From: Ptiloglossa arizonensis
Taxonomy: Eukaryota > Arthropoda > Insecta > Hymenoptera > Colletidae
Direction of reading: 5' to 3'
Length of the DNA stretch: 64,000 nucleotides
NCBI RefSeq assembly: GCF_051014685.1
Contig: NW_027478915.1
Span: forward strand, 1 to 64,000
Part shown: in pieces, positions 61,973 through 64,000 of the stretch
Layout of the letters: every line of letters begins with the position of its first letter
Numbering within the stretch: position 1 is the first letter of the stretch
Notes under the pieces: model-generated
Database searches by the model: none
Told to the model about the DNA's origin: nothing
What the model saw: only the letters and a program-made list of their open reading frames with translations
Position numbers and translations under genes: made by a program

Positions 61973-64000
61973 TTTCCCCTAGGCCGTTCTGGTTATTCGT
62001 TTCGAGCATCAGAACTGCGAAAATTTTGAGTTTCTCAAGCGTTTCTTACCTACAAACTGCCATATCTCGCGAACGGACTTGACCAACCAGCAAAATTTCT
62101 GTTGCATCTGAAAGTAGAAACTCGCCCGATTACAACGGTATGCGTACTTTTCCCCTAGACCGTTCTAGTTATGCTTGTCGAGCATCAGAACTGCGAAAAT
62201 TTTGAGTTTCTCAAGCGTTTCTTACCTCCAAACTGCTATATCTCGCGAACGGATTGACCAATCCGCAAAATTTCTGTTGCATCTGAAAGTAGAAACTCGC
62301 CCGATTACAACGGTATGCGTTCTTTTCCCCTAGGCCGTTCTAGTTATGCTTGTCGAGCATCAGAACTGCGAAAATTTTGAGTTTCTCAAGCGTTTCTTAC
62401 CTCCAAACTGCCATATCTCGCGAACGGATTGACCAATCCGCAAAATTTCTGTTGCATCTGAAAGTAGAAACTCGCCCGATTACAACGGTATGCGTACTTT
62501 TCCCCTAGCCCGTTCTAGTTATTAGTTTCGAGCAAGAGAACTGCGAAAATTTTGAGTTTCTCAAGCGTTGCTTACCTCCAAACTGCCATATCTCGCGAAC
62601 GGATTGACCAATCCGCAAAATTTCTGTTGCATCTGAAAGTAGAAACTCGCCCGATTACAACGGTGTGCGTACTTTCCCCCTAGGCCGTTTGTTATTCTTT
62701 CGAGCATCAGAACCGCGAAAATTTTGAGTTTCTCAAGCGTTTCTTACCTCCAAACTGCCATATCTCGCGAACGGATTGACCAATCCGCAAAATTTCTGTT
62801 GCATCTGAAAGTAGAAACTCGCCCGATTACAACGGTATGCGTACTTTTCCACTAGGCCGCCCTAGTTATTCGTTTCGAGCATCAGAACTGCAAAAATTTT
62901 GAGTTTCTCAAGCGTTTCTTACTTCCAAACTGCCATATCTCGCGAACGGATTGACCAATCCGCAAAATTTCTGCTGCATCTGAAAGTAGAAACTCGCCCG
63001 ATTACAACGGTATGCGTACTTTTCCCCTAGGCCGTTCTGGTTATTCGTTTCGAGCATCAGAACTGCGAAAATTTTGAGTTTCTCAAGCGTTTCTTACCTA
63101 CAAACTGCCATATCTCGCGAACGGACTTGACCAACCAGCAAAATTTCTGTTGCATCTGAAAGTAGAAACTCGCCCGATTACAACGGTATGCGTACTTTTC
63201 CCCTAGACCGTTCTAGTTATGCTTGTCGAGCATCAGAACTGCGAAAATTTTGAGTTTCTCAAGCGTTTCTTACCTCCAAACTGCCATATCTCGCGAACGG
63301 ATTGACCAGTCCGCAAAATTTCTGTTGCATCTGAAAGTAGAAACTCGCCCGATTACAACGGTATGCGTTCTTTTCCCCTAGGCCGTTCTAGTTATGCTTG
63401 TCGAGCATCAGAACTGCGAAAATTTTGAGTTTCTCAAGCGTTTCTTACCTCCAAACTGCCACATCTCGCGAACGGATTGACCAATCCGCAAAATTTCTGT
63501 TGCATCTGAAAGTAGAAACTCGTCCGATTACAACGGTATGCGTACTTTTCCCTTAGCCCGTTCTAGTTATTAGTTTCGAGCAACAGAACTGCGAAAATTT
63601 TGAGTTTCTCAAGCGTTGCTTACCTCCAAACTGCCATATCTCGCGAACGGATTGACCAATCCGCAAAATTTCTGTTGCATCTGAAAGTAGAAACTCGCCC
63701 GATTACAACGGTGTGCGTACTTTTCCCCTAGGCCGTTCTTGTTATTCTTTTCGAGCATCAGAACCGCGAAAATTTTGAGTTTCTCAAGCGTTTCTTACCT
63801 CCAAACTGCCATATCTCGCGAACGGATTGACCAATCCGCAAAACTTCTGTTGCATCTGAAAGTAGAAACTCGCCCGATTACAACGGTATGCGTACTTTTC
63901 CCCTAGGCCGCCCTAGTTATTCGTTTCGAACATCAGAATTGCAAAAATTTTGAGTTTCTCAAGCGTTTCTTACTTCCAAACTGCCATATCTCGCGAACGG
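61973..64000 (+). repeat. 6-mer HOR of 1,048 bp, nearly two copies at right edge
   Basis: GGCCGTTCTGG at 61,982 and 63,030, and TTATTAGTTTCGAG (near 62,519 and 63,567), give an offset of 1,048 bp: six monomers, one inserted base and three lost bases. The second copy is cut by the window end. The CAACAG monomer of the first copy reads CAAGAG, and the monomer near 62,670 has several lesions. Confidence 0.8.
62672..62702 (+). other. Damaged stretch with three lost bases
   Basis: This reads ACTTTCCCCCTAGGCC and then GTTTGTTATTCTTTCGAG. The homologous place at 63,719-63,751 reads ACTTTTCCCCTAGGCC and GTTCTTGTTATTCTTTTCGAG. The changes are TTTTCCCC to TTTCCCCC, loss of CT and loss of one T. All lie in or beside short homopolymers, so residual sequencing error is as likely as real change. 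Confidence 0.6.

Larger units (their letters stand above)
1..64000 (+). repeat. 175-bp tandem satellite array, whole window
   Basis: The motif CCCCTAGG and all following landmarks recur every 175 bp (for example 1, 176, 351, 526) across the window, always in the same orientation. The phase is 1+175n up to 1,926 and 2,099+175n up to 25,549. It then drifts by single bases, so the last start is at 63,900. From 1 to 63,899 there are 365 monomers with a net excess of 24 bp. The indels I located account for this: one -2, twenty-nine +1 in a central dyad, two other +1, two -1 and one -3. Monomer length near a nucleosome repeat and HOR organisation fit a centromeric or pericentromeric satellite. The location is inferred, because no flanking sequence is present. 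No interruption by another element was seen. Confidence 0.98.

Noticed and set aside
1..64000. CRISPR array or bacterial protein-repeat gene
   Set aside because: The 175-bp units adjoin directly with no unique spacers, which rules out CRISPR. Stops in every frame and a unit length not divisible by three rule out a repeat protein. No bacterial genes are present.
1..64000. tRNA, rRNA, telomeric repeat, replication origin or transposon ends
   Set aside because: No cloverleaf boxes, rRNA core motifs, TTAGGG-like runs, terminal inverted repeats or target-site duplications were seen. All sequence aligns to the satellite monomer.

Overview
The whole window is one uninterrupted tandem array of a 175-bp satellite repeat, all copies in the same orientation. 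Counting from the motif CCCCTAGG as monomer position 1, I read 365 complete monomers (1-63,899) and a 101-base partial one (63,900-64,000). I see no unique sequence, protein-coding gene, RNA gene, transposon or CRISPR array, and neither array edge lies in the window. A nucleosome-scale monomer, multi-kilobase higher-order repeats (HORs) and near-identical long duplications are typical of eukaryotic centromeric or pericentromeric heterochromatin. I do not recognise the satellite family and cannot name the organism. Plant and invertebrate are both possible. The consensus monomer is 44% GC (45 C, 32 G) with 13 CpG sites, about 1.6 times expectation.

Layout. 1-2,025: a 6-monomer HOR, nearly two copies, identical as far as I can read. 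1,926-2,098: a 173-bp junction monomer with a 2-bp deletion. 2,099-5,890: heterogeneous monomers with no strong HOR. 5,890 to about 24,170: an HOR domain with a 22-monomer (3,850 bp) basic unit and structural variants of 15, 21, 26 and 22 monomers, plus a fifth rearranged copy. 24,170-25,640: transition. 25,641-31,540: mosaic with a 2.8-kb duplication, where a 176-bp monomer lineage first appears. 31,540-35,477: a 525-bp trimer HOR (five copies) between long direct repeats. 35,478-42,515: mosaic of 6-mer and 14-mer periods. 42,520-48,375: 876-bp pentamer and 1,225-bp heptamer duplications. 48,375-64,000: the most 176-bp-rich part, with nested 2-, 3-, 4-, 5-, 6-, 8-, 9- and 13-monomer periods and a 2.7-kb segment repeated 7,535 bp away.

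The array changes by substitution and by exchange of whole monomers, hardly ever by small indels. Every duplication offset I measured is a whole number of monomers, as expected from in-register unequal exchange or gene conversion. All length change can be accounted for by about five independent indel events, later copied. Two of these, including the only widespread one, fall in a 16-bp dyad, CGGATTGACCAATCCG, the most striking element of the monomer. The open reading frames present are accidents of the repeat.

Everything was read by eye. Block edges are good to about 20 bp unless a defining base is given, and 'identical' means I saw no difference.
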